Assembly: GCF_022682495.2 (NCBI RefSeq)
Contig: NC_071399.1
Location: 56,970,873 to 57,034,872, forward strand
Direction: 5' to 3'
DNA: 64,000 nt
Origin: Desmodus rotundus
Taxonomy: Eukaryota > Chordata > Mammalia > Chiroptera > Phyllostomidae
This document shows positions 34,002-47,100 of the stretch, piece by piece. The translations under genes were made by a program, and so were the position numbers. The notes below the pieces were generated by a model. The model saw only the letters and a program-made list of their open reading frames with translations. It searched no databases and was not told the DNA's origin. The first letter of the stretch is position 1. The number at the start of each line of letters is the position of its first letter.

Positions 34002-35990
34002 ACCAGACTTCTGGCCTAGATGGAGGCATAGGTAGATACTCTTTGCCTCCTGGTACAACCAAAAGATGGCCAACAAATTTAAAAACAAAAAATAACCAGG
34101 CCTGGAAGAAAATTGAACATTATGGCAGTCTGACAACCAATAAATTAAAAAGAAACATTTATATAGACCAGTAGGAGGTGTGAAGATGGGCATCCAGGGT
34201 GGAGAGGACTCATGGCTAGGCAGCAGCCAGAGGACTGAGGCAGGCAAGGTGGCAGCTAGAAGACTGAGCAAGGTGGTGGCTTATAGAGTGTGGACCCAAA
34301 TTTGCGTGCGGATAAACCCAGAGGAATAACTGGGGAGCAGGACAGACTGAACACCCCAGGATTCCAGTGCAGGGAAATAAAGCCTCAAAACTTTTGACTG
34401 AAAAAACCTATGGGGGTTGAGACTGTGGGAGAAACTCCCAATCTCCCAGGAGAGTTCATTGGAGAGACTGACAGGGTCCCAGAACATATACAAAATTATG
34501 CACCTGGAAATCAGCTACAGAACAGCCCAACTTGCTTTTGGGAAGCAGAGCAAATGACTGAAAGCTGGCCAAGAGCTCAGCAAGTGGCATTATTTGCATT
34601 ATTCCCACTCAGACTCATTCCCCACATACCGTGTCACAATGCAGCAACATAGATTGCCCTGACTTGGTGAATACATAAGGCTCTTGCTGCCCCCACCCCC
34701 CTTACTAAGTAACAGGCAAAAAAATTGGCCCAAATGAAAGAACAGATCAAAGCTACAGAAAAAATATAACTAGCAATGAAGAGATAGCCAACATATCATA
34801 TGCAGAGTTCAAAACATGAGTAATCAGGATGCTCACAGAAATGATTGAGTATGATCACAAAATACGGGTAAAACTGAAGGCTATGAAAAGTGAAATAAAG
34901 AAAAATGCACATGGAACCAATGGTAATGGGAAAGAAACTGGGACTCAAATCAACAGCTTGGAGCAGGAGGAAGAAATAAACATTCAACTAGAACAAAATG
35001 ATGAAATAAGAATTTTAAAAAATGAGGAGAGGCTTAGGAACCTCCAGGAGAACTTTAAATATTCCACCATCTGAATCATAGGGTGCCAGAAGGAGAAGAA
35101 GAGCAAGAAATTGAAAACTTATTTGAAAACATAATGAAAGAGAACTCCCCTAATCTGTCAAAGGAAACAGACTTCCAGGAAGTCCAGGAAGCTCAGAGTT
35201 CCCCAAAATTTGGAACCAAGGAAGCACACACCAAGGCAAGTCATAATTACATTACCCAAGATTAAAGATAAGAAGCGAATCTTAAAAGCAGCTAGAGAAA
35301 AGGAGACAGTTATCTACAAAGGAGTTTCCATAACAGTATCAGCTGATTTCTCAAAAGAAACCTTACAAGAAAGAAAAGGCTGGAAAGAAGTATTTGAAGT
35401 CATGAAAGGCAAGGACCTACATCCAAGACTATCCTATCCAGCAAAGCTATCATTTTGAATGGAAGGGCAAATAAAGTGCTTCCCAGGTAAGGTCAAATTA
35501 AAGAAGTTCTTCATCACCAAGCCCTTATTATATGAAATGGTTAAGGGACTTATCTAAAAAAAGAATATGATCAAAAACATTGAAGAGTAAAATGACAATA
35601 AACTCACAACTATCAACAACTGAACCCTAAAAACAAAAAAGAAAAAAAAGAAGAACTAAGGCAACAACTAGAACAGAAACAGAACCAAGGGAATGGAAAT
35701 CACATGGAGGGTTTTCCATGCTCAGGTGGAGGCGAGGAATGGTGAGGGTTATAGGGAATAAGAAGCATAATTGGTAGGCATAACATAGAAGGGGAGAGGT
35801 TAAAAATGGTATAGGAAACAGAGAAGTCATGTCCATGGGTTTATGTATAACCCATGGACATGAACTAAGGGCGCAAATGCTGTAGGGTGAGGGATGCAGG
35901 GAGAAGGGGAGATAAAGGGGAGAAAAAAATAGGAAATCTGCAATAGCATAATCAATAAAATATACTTAAAAATAAATAAATAAATAAATA
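34002..35990 (+). mobile_element. HAL1-like half-L1, copy 1
   Basis: The element has an L1-type 5' UTR ('ctagatggaggcataggtag', then 'caaccaaaagatggccaac'), a broken ORF1, and directly after it a 3' UTR ending 'aatcaataaaatatactt' and an (AAAT)n tail. There is no ORF2. The sequence 'aacaaaag' stands on both sides (33994-34001 and 35991-35998). ORF1-only elements of this plan are known in mammals as HAL1; they depend on L1 enzymes. A second copy lies at 50620-52542. Confidence 0.8.
34736..35625 (+). pseudogene. HAL1-like ORF1 remnant, copy 1
   Basis: The start codon at 34736 (MKEQIKATEK) is followed by a stop after 11 residues. Pieces then read MLTEMIEYDHKIRVKLKAMK (34829, coiled coil, glutamate/lysine-rich), EGEEEQEIENLFENIMKE (35089, the linker to the RNA-binding core) and LHPRLSYPAKLSF (35417-35455, C-terminal domain). 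The frame moves from phase 2 to phase 1 and back to phase 2, so at least two frameshifts exist. The function of the intact ancestor would be RNA binding and chaperoning in the L1 RNP. Confidence 0.75.
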
Positions 35991-35998
35991 AACAAAAG

Positions 35999-37560
35999 GG
36001 GCACTGTCCTTCACCATTTATTTATCTCTAGCAATCGTAATATTTTATTTTATAATTCATTGTTTTTCATTCTACCTTAAGAAACCCTTACTAAATATTT
36101 CTATTTTTATAAGTACTTTTAATTACTTTTATGTTCTCTTCTAGAATGATCTCTCTTTAACATCATGCACATTTAAAAGAATACATTTGCAAAAGATAAA
36201 GAAAGAACACAAACTTTGTTCTTTAAATTACTTTCTTGCATACTTTTAGAAATTCTAACCACTGCAGTTTTGGGTTTTTACTGGCATATACATTCCACAA
36301 AATAAAATTTCTATGAAAATCCATGTGCTAATCACATTTTGTTAAGGTTAAAAAAATAGTTGTATAATTCAATAAATGTCTTATGTTAACAAAGTTTCAC
36401 AAGTACATATTTTAGGTTAAACATTGGCAAATAATACATTTCTTAGTGTAATGCTAAAATATTTATCCCAGTTTTTGTACTGTGCATTCCTTTCCAGGAA
36501 AATACTGCTTGTTTTTTTCTCAGAAATTTCCTCAAGAGGTAAAATTCTTAAACTATACTAAATTAACATTACTGCTATTCTACAGAAGCCATGTTTATTC
36601 ATAATATACTCATTTGTCTACTTGTAGTTGTGTTGGGAAAAATAATGTTCACTTTAGAAAAACTTTCTGCAACAATTATAGTGTCCTGTTGTGAGATTTA
36701 TAATGTGTGTGATTCTACAATATTTGTGAAAATAATCACACTGTTTACATGTAGTAATGATGTTAATGAAACAAGGTCATCATATTTAAATAAATGTTTA
36801 ATCCAAATAGCAGAATATTCACTGTTGAGATAATTTGTTGAAATACTTTCCCTGATTCAGATACTAGTTGGCATTTGATCTTTTATTCATTGTATACATT
36901 GTTTAATTCAAATTCAACATTATTTAAAATTTACATAATATCTAATCTTATAATGAATTTTATTAAAATGATAACATTTAAGGCCAAATGTTAGAATTAT
37001 ATTAAATTTTGTCTTATATAAAAAATGAAAGCATTTGGGATATCCAAAAGCAGAAGTTTTGGGGTTTTACAAATTCTGGATATCCTTTTGATTCTAGCAC
37101 CTATAATTTCAGCATATAATTTAACTTTCTTAAACTTTGTTTTGTAATATAGAAATGATTATAACTACCTATATACTTATTATTCTAATTAGTACAACCT
37201 TATATGTATATGGAGAGAGAGACACATACACACACAGAGTGTACAGGGGGCAAAGCCCATAAAATAAAAAAAAGAAAGCATTCAAAGTATCCAATACTTG
37301 CTATTTAAGATTTCTCAGGACTTTAGATAATAATTTGTCATATATCATGTTCAACATTTCTAACTATGGAATAAATAAAATAATAGAAATAGAAATATTA
37401 CAGTTTAAAGCATAATTTTAATTATGACAGTTACTATCATTATCTATGATAATCTACACTTGTATTGACTGTATGAGAGTTTCTTCCATCTGATACGATT
37501 TACAATATTCACATATTAAACAAATTTTTAAAAATTTGAGCAACATAGTGCTTATTTATT
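35999..37560. other. AT-rich DNA, no gene recognised
   Basis: About 1.5 kb without nameable repeats. A short (GA)/(CA) stretch lies at 37211-37240. The 80-residue frame at 36591-36833 has a hydrophobic N-terminus but no other support. Confidence 0.4.
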
Positions 37561-37568
37561 TAAATGTG

Positions 37569-38090
37569 TGATGTGGTTTTCTGGACCGCGGGATCTGTGT
37601 GTTGTGGCTGCAGTGGACAAATCCACAGGAACTACAGAAGTCCTGTGGAGAAAAAGGGAAGGCATGGCCACTCTCTAAGTGAGAGAGAGGGCAAGAGGGC
37701 CAGAGAGAGCTGGACCCCTGCCTGGACAGGCTTTTATTGCTTTTCTGGGTACATTACATCACAAAGGAAAGAATGTTGCTAATTACTTCAAAGAGAAGGA
37801 TATTACAGATCAAGGGGGAAAGTGGTTGAACTGGTTATACTCCATACTTGGGAGATTTAGCACAGACTTTAGGAAGCTAAAGATACTCGGTAAACATTTA
37901 CTGCCTAAACCCAGGGTGAGGGAATTTTAGCAAAAGCAAGTCTCATAGCAGTCTAGGTACAATGCAGGCCTGATTCCCCATGGGAGAACCTGTCCATGGG
38001 CGTGGGTCCTGTGTGCCGGATCTTGCACCCCACTGGCTTTTCTGAGTGGGGGCTGGGCTACATTACCCATGCATGGAACGGTTCCCTATA
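37569..38090 (-). mobile_element. Solo ERV LTR with 6-bp target duplication
   Basis: The sequence 'aatgtg' flanks the element on both sides (37563-37568 and 38091-38096). On the minus strand it starts TATAGGGAACCGTTCC (first pair TA instead of the canonical TG) and ends CCACATCA. A reversed AATAAA at 37733-37738 sits in a GC-richer context. The 5' end resembles that of the LTR family at 24.6 and 58.0 kb, so the families may be related. Open frames inside (72 and 83 residues) are not genes. Confidence 0.75.
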
Positions 38091-38096
38091 AATGTG

Positions 38097-39419
38097 TATT
38101 TCTTTGATTTTCAATAAGAGTGAGTTTTTATGAAACTATGATTACATGTGAAATTTTGTGTTCATGTAATGAATGTTCTAGCTCCTACATAGCTCCTATT
38201 TAAATCATAAAAATATGATGTTTTGTTGTACATATTCAAATAGTTTTCCCATGTTGTTATTTCTCATTGGCTAGTTTTCTATTATGGTTTTCTACTTTAA
38301 AAGATGAGCTAATATTTGAAGTCATTTATTTTTTTTATTAGTAGGAAGATATGCTCTTCAAAATTATACATTGTATACCCACATTGTTTATATAAATCTA
38401 AAAATCAATATGAAGAATTTAAAAAATATTGAGGACAATATTTGATAATCTTAAATAAAGAGAAAGTCAGTGGAAGTACTTGTTGATCATCCTGTGTTTA
38501 AAGTTATAGTCACGGAATAGCCTAGCTTTCTTCCTGAGAATACTTGGAATGAAGCGGATGGACTGAGGTAAAACTAATGACTTCCTATGCTACCATGATA
38601 GTACTGCTTCTGAGCTATATTGGCCTATTGTTAACTCCATTGGTGGGGAGAAAGATGGAATAAAGTTGTATCTGAAATAAAAAATGTGTACTTCTAAAGT
38701 TACTACCCTGGTAATGACTTGACATTTTATTGTACTCCCACTTAGTCATTAAGTCATTGGTAGCTCTCCATCAAGACATTTAGAGATGTCATGTTTTAAT
38801 CTCTCTCACATGCACACATACAGTGTTTTGTGTGTGCATAATACAACCTTGACAACAATCATGTACTCTGGTGTCAACATATTAAGACAAGTTCAGTTTT
38901 TTCTGTCCCCATTTTCTCTTTTTTGCCTGCCTCCACCTACCTCTTACCACATTTTCCCTGTGGCTAACACCCCATTTACTTTCTTTTATCAAAAGTTTAA
39001 TTTCATGGAATTCCATTCTGTGAATATACTGTGATTTGTTTAGTTCATAATTTAATGATTGAAATTGTTTCTAAACCAAAAATATTGTGTTAAGCAATGT
39101 TATATGAATACAGCATTATTTTAAAATATATTTCCATTTGTGTGAGTCTCTTGTTGGATAAATTCTTAAATATTTTGGGTCACGTGAAAGGGACATTAAC
39201 AATTTCATATATAATATTTCCAATACTAAGTGTAAATACCATCACTGAGTCCTTCCTACAAGACTACTATCATTAAAACAATTCCCTTCATATACTCCAT
39301 AAATAAAATAAAAGTAAAGAAAGAGAAGAAAGAAAATGAAAATTCTTTATAAATTCATTATATAAACTGACCTAAAAGATAATTGTAAAAATTATGTTCT
39401 AACTAATGGTTGTTTGCTG
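38097..39419. other. Mostly unclassified DNA, possible L1M scraps
   Basis: Near 38995-39200 phrases such as 'catggaattccattctgtg' and 'ttggataaattcttaaata' resemble antisense L1M 3' ends, but too weakly to delimit. No gene is recognised. Confidence 0.35.
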
Positions 39420-39715
39420 TTTATTTTTTTAATAGCTTTTAAAAAATTGTTGAAGTACATTTGTCTCCAATTTCCCCCACCACTCACCCCAACACCAGCC
39501 ATCCCCCCTTCCCACCCTTGATTCTACCCCCCTTTGGCTTTGTCCAAGTGTTCTTTATAGAAGTTCTTGAAAACCCTTTCCCTTTTCCCTCCCATTGTCC
39601 CCTCATACCTCCCCTCTGGTTACTGTCAGTTTGTTCTTAATTTCAATGACTCTGGTTATATTTTGCTTGCTTGTTTGTTTGTTGATTAGGTTCCATTTAC
39701 AGATAAGATCATATG

Positions 39716-42700
39716 TTATTTGTTTTTCACTGCCTGGCTTATTTCACTTAGCATAATGCTCTCCAGTTCTATCCATGCTGTCACAAAGGGTAGGAGCTCC
39801 TGCTTTCTTTCTGTTGTATAGTATTCCATCATGAAAATGTACCATAGTTTTTTCATCCATTCATTTACTAATGGGCACTTAGGTTGCTTCCAGCACTTGA
39901 CTACTGTAAATTGTGTTGCTATGAACATTGGGGTGCATAGATTCTTTTGAATTAGTGTTTCAGGGTTCTTAGGGTATAATCCCAGCAGTGGAATTGCTGG
40001 ATCAAAAGGCAGTTCCATTTTTAGTTTTCTGGGGAAATTCCATACTGTTTTCCACAGTGGCTACCCCAGTCTGCGTTCTCACCAAGAGTGCACTAGGGTT
40101 GCCTTTTCTCCACGTCCTCTCCAGCACTTGTTGTTTATTGATTTGTTTATGATGGCCATTCTGACTGGTGTGAAGTGATATCTCATTGTGGTTTTAATGT
40201 GCATCTCTCTGATGGCTAGTGATGCTGAGCATCCTTTCATATTCTCTGGGCCCTCTGTATGTCCTCCTTGGAGAAGTCTCTGTTCATGTCCTTTGCCCGA
40301 TTTTTAATTGGGTTGTTTATTTTCCTGGAGTGGAGTCATGTTAGTTCTTTATTTATTTTGGAGATCAAACTGTTGTCCGAGATATCATTGACAAATATGT
40401 TTTCCCATATAGTTGGTTCTCTTTTCATTTTGGTGATGATTTCTTTAGCCATGCATAAGCTTTTTATGTGGATGAGATCCCATTTGTTTATTTTTTCCTT
40501 TATGTCCCTTGATCTAGGGGACATATTGGTGACAATATTGCTTTGTGGAACATCTCACATTTTCCAGCCTATGTTCTCCTCTAGGACATTTATGGTGTCA
40601 CGACTTATATTTAAGTCTTTTATCCACCTTGAATTTATTTTTGTGTATGGTGTAACTTGGTAGTCGAGTTTCATTTTTTGCATGCAGCTGTCCAGGTCTC
40701 CCAACACCATTCGTTTAAGAGGCTATTTTTACTCCATTTTATGCTTCTGCCCCCTTTGTCAAATATCAATTCACCATAGAGATGTGGGTTTATTTCTGAG
40801 TGCTCTAATCTGTTCCATTGATTTATGTGTCTGTTCTTAAGCCAGTACTGTTTTGATTACAGTGGCCTTCTAATACAATTGGAAATGTTTTTATTTTTGT
40901 ATTTTTAGAGAGAAGGAAAGGGAAGGAAAGAGAGAGATAAACATCAATATGTGGTTGCCTCTTACGTGCCCCCTACTAGGGACCTGGCCAGCAACCCAGA
41001 AATGTGTCCTGACTGGGAATCAAATCTGTGACACTTTAGTTCACAGGCTGGTGCTGAATTCACTGAGCCACACCAGCCAGGGCATAATATACTTTGATAT
41101 CAGCTCTTGTGATCCCTCTAACTTTGTTATCCTTTGTCAAAAATGCTATGGGAATTTGGGGCTGTTTATGGTTCCATATAAATTTTTGAAATGTTTGTTC
41201 TGAATCTGTGAAAAATGTCATTGGTATTGTAATAGGGGTTGCATTAAATCTATAAATTGCATTGTGTAGTAGGGACATTTTTATGATGATGATTCTTCCA
41301 AGCCATGAACACGGTATATGCTTCCATTTATTTGTCTTCTTTAATTTCTTTCTTCAGTGCTGTGTAGTTTTCTGAGTACAGGTCCTTTACCTCCTTGGTT
41401 AAATTTATTCCTAATACTTTATTTTTCTTGTTACTATAGAAAATGGGATTTTTTCCTCACTTGTTTCTGATATTTCAATTCTGGTGTACAAATATGCCTT
41501 CAATTTCTGAATATTGACTTTGTATCCCACTGTTTTTCCAAATTCACTTATTAGGTTGAGAAGTTTTTTGGTGGCATCTATAGGGTTTTCCATATACACT
41601 ATCATGTCATCTGCAAACAGTAACAGTTTAACTTCCTCCATTCCAATTTGGATGCATTTCATTTCTTTTGATTTCCTGATAGCTGTGGCTAAGACTTCCA
41701 ATCCTATGCTAAATAGAAGTGGTGAAAGTGGACATTCCTGTCTTGTTTCTGATCTTAGTGGGAAAGCTTTTAGTTTTTGCCTGTTGAGTATGATATTGGC
41801 TGTAAGTTTCTTGTATACGCCCTTTATTATGTTGAGGTATGCCCTCTACTCCTACTTTATTGAGTATCTTTTTTTTTTATCATAAATGAGTACTACACCT
41901 TATCAAATGCTTTTTCTTCATCTATTGATGTGATCATGTGATTTTTGTCTTTCCTTTTGTTCATGTATTACATTTATTGATTTGACAATATTTTACCATA
42001 TTTACCATATTTGAAGCCAGCATCAACCTCATCCCTGAAATGATCATGGTGTATGATCTTTTTCATGTATTGCTAGATGTGGTTTCCCAATATTTTGATG
42101 AAGATATTAGCGTCTATGTTCATTAGCAATATTGGCCTATAATTTTCTTTCTTTGTTGTATCTTTATCTGATTTGGGGATTAGGTTGTTGCTGGCTTCAT
42201 AAAAAGAGTTTGGAGGTCCTCCCTCTTCTTGTATGTTTTGGAATAGTCTGTGCAAGATAGGGATTAGCTCTTCCTTAAATGTTTGGTAAAATTCTCCTGT
42301 GAAACTGTTTGGTCCAAGGCTTCTGTGTCCCAGGAATTTTTTTGATTACTGCTTCAATTTCACCAGCTGTTATTGGTCTGTCAGGCTTTCTGCTTCTTCT
42401 TAATTCAGTTTTAGAAAATATATATTTTGCTAGAAATTCATCCATTTCACCTAGGTTTTCAAATTTCTTGGCATATATTTCTTTGTAGTAATTTCTAATG
42501 ATCTTTTATATCTCCATGGTATCAGTTGTAATCTCTTCTTTTTCATTTCTGGTTTTATTTATTTGGGTCCTGTTTTTTTCTTGATGAGTATGGTTAACGG
42601 CTTGTTGATGTTTTTTATCTTTTCAAACAAGCAGCTACTGGATTTATTGATCCTTCAATTGTTCTTTTAGTCTCTATGTCATTTAATTATCCTCTAATCT

Positions 42701-43640
42701 TTTTTATTTCCTTCCTTCTACTCTCTCTGGGTTTTGTTGTTTTTCTTATAGTTCTTGTAGATTTAGGGTTAGGTTGTTTATTTGAAATTTTTCTATCTTC
42801 TTTCAGTAGGCCTGTATCACTATGAACTTCCCTCTCAGGACTGCCTTTTCTGTGGCCCATAAGTTTTGGAGTGTTGTGTGTTCATTTTCATTTGTTTTCA
42901 GAAACTTTGATTTCTTCTTTGATCTCATTATTAACCCATTCATTGTTTAATAGCATGCTATTCAACCTCTATGAATTTGAGGTTTTTTTTTTTTTTTCCT
43001 TCAGGATGGTTTCTAGTTCCAGGCCCTGTGATCTGATAAAATGCTTGATATGATTTCAATTTTCTTGAATTTGTTAAAGTTTGTTTTATGCCCCATTATG
43101 TGATCCCTTTTTGAAAATGTTCCATGTGCTTTTGAAATGAATGTGTATTTTGCTTCTTTGGGATGAAAGTTTCTATATATGTCAGTTAAGTCCATTTGAT
43201 AGAGGGCATTGTTCAATGCCACAATACCCTTATTGATATTGTGTTTGGAAGTTTTATCCATTTTCAGCCATGGGGTGTTAAAATCTCCTAGTATAAGTGT
43301 GTTGATCTCTATATCTTTCTTGAAATCCTCCAAAATTTTCCTTACATATTTGGGTATTCCTATGTTGTGTGCATATATGTTTGTAATGTTTATGTCTTCC
43401 TGATAAATTCTTCCCTTGCATATTATGAAGTGTCCTTCTGTGTCTCTTTTTATTTCCTTTATTTTGAAGTCTATTTTGTCAGATATAAGTATTGCTATAC
43501 CAGCTTTTCATTCCTGTTCATTTTCTTAGAATATTGTTTTCCAATCCTTCACGTTCAGTCTGTGTAGGTCTTTTGTTCTGAAGTGTGTCTCCTGTAGGCA
43601 GAATATGTAGGGCCATTCTTTTTATCCATACAGCTACCCC
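39716..43640 (-). pseudogene. L1-D ORF2 remnant (endonuclease and reverse transcriptase)
   Basis: The endonuclease block at 43333-43013 shows LGDFNTP and the SDH motif of the AP-endonuclease-like fold. The RT block at 41701-41411 carries [15 protein letters not shown], in which the FADD aspartates bind metal. The C-terminal block at 40018-39716 runs from [16 protein letters not shown] to ISQAVKNK and a stop. These blocks lie in different frames and stops separate them, so no full protein can be made. Intact ORF2p nicks target DNA and copies L1 RNA there. Confidence 0.9.
40887..41084 (-). mobile_element. Ves-type bat SINE inside L1-D
   Basis: The + strand shows the reversed A-rich tail ('ttttatttttgtatttttag'), the body 'gccccctactagggacctgg', and the reversed head 'actgagccacaccagccagg'. 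It splits the ORF2 sequence. Flanks 'taatacaattgg' and 'taatatactttg' look like a diverged target duplication of about 12 bases. It is younger than L1-D. Confidence 0.9.
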
Positions 43641-43754
43641 ATGTCTTAATTGTGTTAAAATCCATGTATGTTTATACCTAATTATTTTTCAAAATATATT
43701 GTTTTAGAATGTTAACTATATATTTTTAAATTCAGCCTCATTTCAAATTTTAAA

Positions 43755-44155
43755 TATTTGTGTTATAGACTGAATGTATGTGCCCCTACCAAATGATGAG
43801 GCCCTCCCTATCTGGAAGTGTGCCTATATTTAGATTAAAAGTAATCATGTTTACATGAGGTTGTAAGAGTGGGTTCTTACTTCGATAGGACCAGTGTTTT
43901 CTGAGGAGATAAGAGATCAATATCATCCTCATACTCTCTCCCTTTCTTTCACTCTCTCTCTCTCCAAAGCAAAGGTCATGTGAGTATAAAGTAAGAAGTT
44001 GACTCTACAACTTAGGAGGGAGTCACAAGCACATTGAACTCTGTGCTGGATTTATCTTGGATTTCTAGTTTCCAGAACTGTGAGAAAAAAATTATATTCT
44101 TTAACTTAACCATTCTTTGTTATTTTGTCATAGCAATCTGAGTAGACAAATTTAA
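43755..44155 (+). mobile_element. MaLR (MST/MLT1-type) LTR
   Basis: It begins 'gttatagactgaatgtatgt', continues with 'tgtttacatgaggttgtaag' and ends with 'tttccagaactgtgagaaa' and 'ttttgtcatagcaatctgag'. This is the order of MaLR LTRs, whose polyadenylation region follows the 'cagaactgtgagaaa' phrase. No internal region adjoins it. Confidence 0.8.
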
Positions 44156-47100
44156 TTTATAAATGAATTTTTACATATAAAAAACAATTTCATTAGTCAT
44201 TAACTTATTCATTCTAGAAATTTAGATTTCTCTATTATAATTTTTTTCTAATTAGGAAATACATTGTTAGAGATTTCTTTATTCCTCTGTACATATAAAG
44301 GTTATGATAATAAATGTGTCAAAAATACAAATACACCAAAATGCATATAAATGATATGTAAGTATATTTTAATTTAGACAAATTTTCCAGCTGATGAACA
44401 AAATAATATCACATTTGGGGAAATATTTTTCACATAAATTTGATAAACAACACAAAAGTACTTAGAATCCGACTTAGAAAAACAAGTCAGGAATGTTGAT
44501 TTTGAGTTATTATGGAAAATTGAGAAAGTGTTTTTTGGTTGATGGTGGGTCAATATGTTTTTTCTTATGTTAATATTCCCAGAGGTGTAGAATGAGTTTA
44601 TGTTGAATAAATCAAAGGAAGCACATAGCAGTTTAGATAAAAAATATAATGTTGATTTAAGCATACATCAATGGTAAAATAATATTGGGATATGATACAA
44701 CCATAGATGAGATGACGTGTGTGAAAGCTTGCCAATAGGAATCCTGGCAACAAAATAAAAAGGAAAATTATGTTGTATGTGTACAAGTATTGAACTATTG
44801 TACTTTGTTAAGAAAACACCTTTATAAACTGTTGTGAATGGAGAATATTCTGTAGAGCTCAATATAAAACCTCATTTATAAAAAAGTTGGAGATCACAAA
44901 AGACTGACAAAACTATATGTATTTTATACAAGATAGATCTATGTAAAAATGTATTGCTTGCAATTATATAACAAAGTTTTTTAAATGACTCTTTCTTCTA
45001 AAGTTCTGAAGGAAATAAAAAGGGGCTCCTATTACAGTAGATAAAATGTCCACTGTATGGGGCCACATATATTCTTTGAAGTATTTTTCTGTCACGTTGA
45101 TCAGACAAGTGTTTTACATGATAGCTTGGAGAAGGGGCTTACAGAAAGTAATTATTTCTGAACATGTTGAATTCTTTAGCTATTGACATAAAAAGCTATT
45201 TTGAAATATAAATATACCATTCTTGCAATGTTATTTTTATCAATTGACAAAAATTGACAAATTTTATCAAAAGCTCATCAAATTGTTTCTCTGTTTCATA
45301 ATATGTGTAGATGCATGGGTTTATATAAATTATATATTGATTAATGAGCCTTATATTTACTTTTACAAATGGAAACTTGAAAAAAATTGAAATTAAAAAC
45401 AAAAATCTTATTTACATTGCCAAAAGAACACTCAAACTTTATTAGTTCTCATGTTTGCTTAATAATAAAGGTACATTTTTAAAATCTTTGAATTGCTTAT
45501 CCTTAAAATCAAACACTGGAAAATGGATTAACTGCATATTTTTAGGTATCTGAAATGTTTGCTATTTGAGATATTTGTTTACATGCAGCTATCAGAGTAT
45601 AACTGAATAAAATTGGATTAGTTTTAATTGCAGTACAAAAAGGTAACATTCTAGAGGCATTCTACAAGTACACTGGAGCCAAAACTTGAAAGACCAATAA
45701 TGTATTTATTTTTTAATTAAATATACATGCTTCTGCTTTCAATATTTATTCTAACATTTTTAGACATTTTACATTATTTCTTAGAATACATTAAGAGGTA
45801 GTACTCAACCATGTTATAAGTGCCAAATATTAGATTTGTGTGTGCAAGGGACATAAGAGCAGAGAACAGATTATAACTAAGGAGGTTGGAAAATGCTACC
45901 CTGATTTTGTAACATTAAGCTTCGATTTCAAGGATTAAAAAAAATTATTTAACCATGAGCAGTGAGTCTTTCCAAGAAAGTGTAGACTATGTTGTTCATG
46001 ACCTTGGGCAATTTTTAAAAATATTTCTGAGTCTATAAAATTGATATAAATGGGTCTTTTGCATCATTCACTTATTAAGTCTGAATCTTAATTTTTTATA
46101 ATATTTGCATAGTAAACAGTTGTTTGCCTACATTCACCATCCCCCCCTTCTCAAAAGCACAGTAGGTCACTCTATTTGGTCACACTGAAAGGTACAGGGT
46201 TTGGAAGATTTCTAGTTCTAAGGAATATTTCTCCTATCAGGAAAACACTTTCCCTGATGTTAAGTAAGGCTGTTTGATGATTTAGTCAATGATATATGAG
46301 TAGATGGAACATGCAGTATTTCTTTGTAAAAAAATTAAGTGCCTGTATAGAATTCTGTATACTCTCTTCATCTTCCAAGAGAACACTCAAGTCATATATG
46401 GCAATTCCACTGTTACAAGACGGTGAGTCTTCTGTGAGCACGGCTCCTGAATGAAGAGAATGAAAAGACTGTTGCTAATGCTTTTTGGACATAACATATA
46501 AGCAAGATGTACTTTTTAATATTAATTTACTGAGATTTTCAATGTTGGTTTTTACTGCAGCATTGTATAGTGTACCTTGACTTTCCAGGGTCCTGGCAGC
46601 CCATCTCATCAAATCCTTCCTCTCACAATCAAGGCTTAGCCAACTATTAGGCCAGTGAAATTTAAAACATTTAATTTTAATGTGGTGAGTGAGAAGAAAA
46701 TAGAACAAAAAATGAAATGTCTTCAATTTAGTGGATACATGTAGCCAAAACTCATGAATTATTTCTACTTCTAAGACCACATGGAACTGCCTGGCTCTTA
46801 CCTTTTTTGCAAAGGATTTTCAACCTTCCCATTGATTCAATAAACTTCACATAGTTTTTCAATATATTATATCTGTTTTATGTTACCCTGAACCAGAGAA
46901 TTATAACTCTTACAGAATATGATATTGTTGATAAACTACACATCTGCACTCAAATATATGATTATGATCAACACATCTAGTGGTATTCACATATAATGTT
47001 ACCATATTTCATTAACTTAACCTATCTTGAAGGAATCTCCAAAACTACTGAGTTTTTAAATATTCCATATTAAATATAGCTTATTTTGTAAATGATTGAA

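Larger units (their letters stand above)
39420..43690 (-). mobile_element. L1-D: long antisense L1, 5'-truncated near the ORF2 start
   Basis: Read on the minus strand it begins close to the first codons of ORF2 (near 43680) and passes through endonuclease, reverse transcriptase and C-terminal regions. The bat L1 3' UTR with its polypurine tract follows, ending at the reversed tail near 39420. A Ves SINE (40887-41084) interrupts it. It is the most complete ORF2 in the window, about 4.05 kb without the SINE. It lacks 5' UTR and ORF1, as usual for L1 copies that stopped early during reverse transcription. Confidence 0.9.

Noticed and set aside
34829..35458. Three short + frames that could be a coiled-coil gene
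   Set aside because: Together they are the frameshifted ORF1 of a half-L1.
40259..40663. 134-residue hydrophobic frame on +, resembling a membrane protein
   Set aside because: It is antisense to the L1-D ORF2 C-terminal region; its apparent membrane segments come from reversed lysine/asparagine-rich codons.
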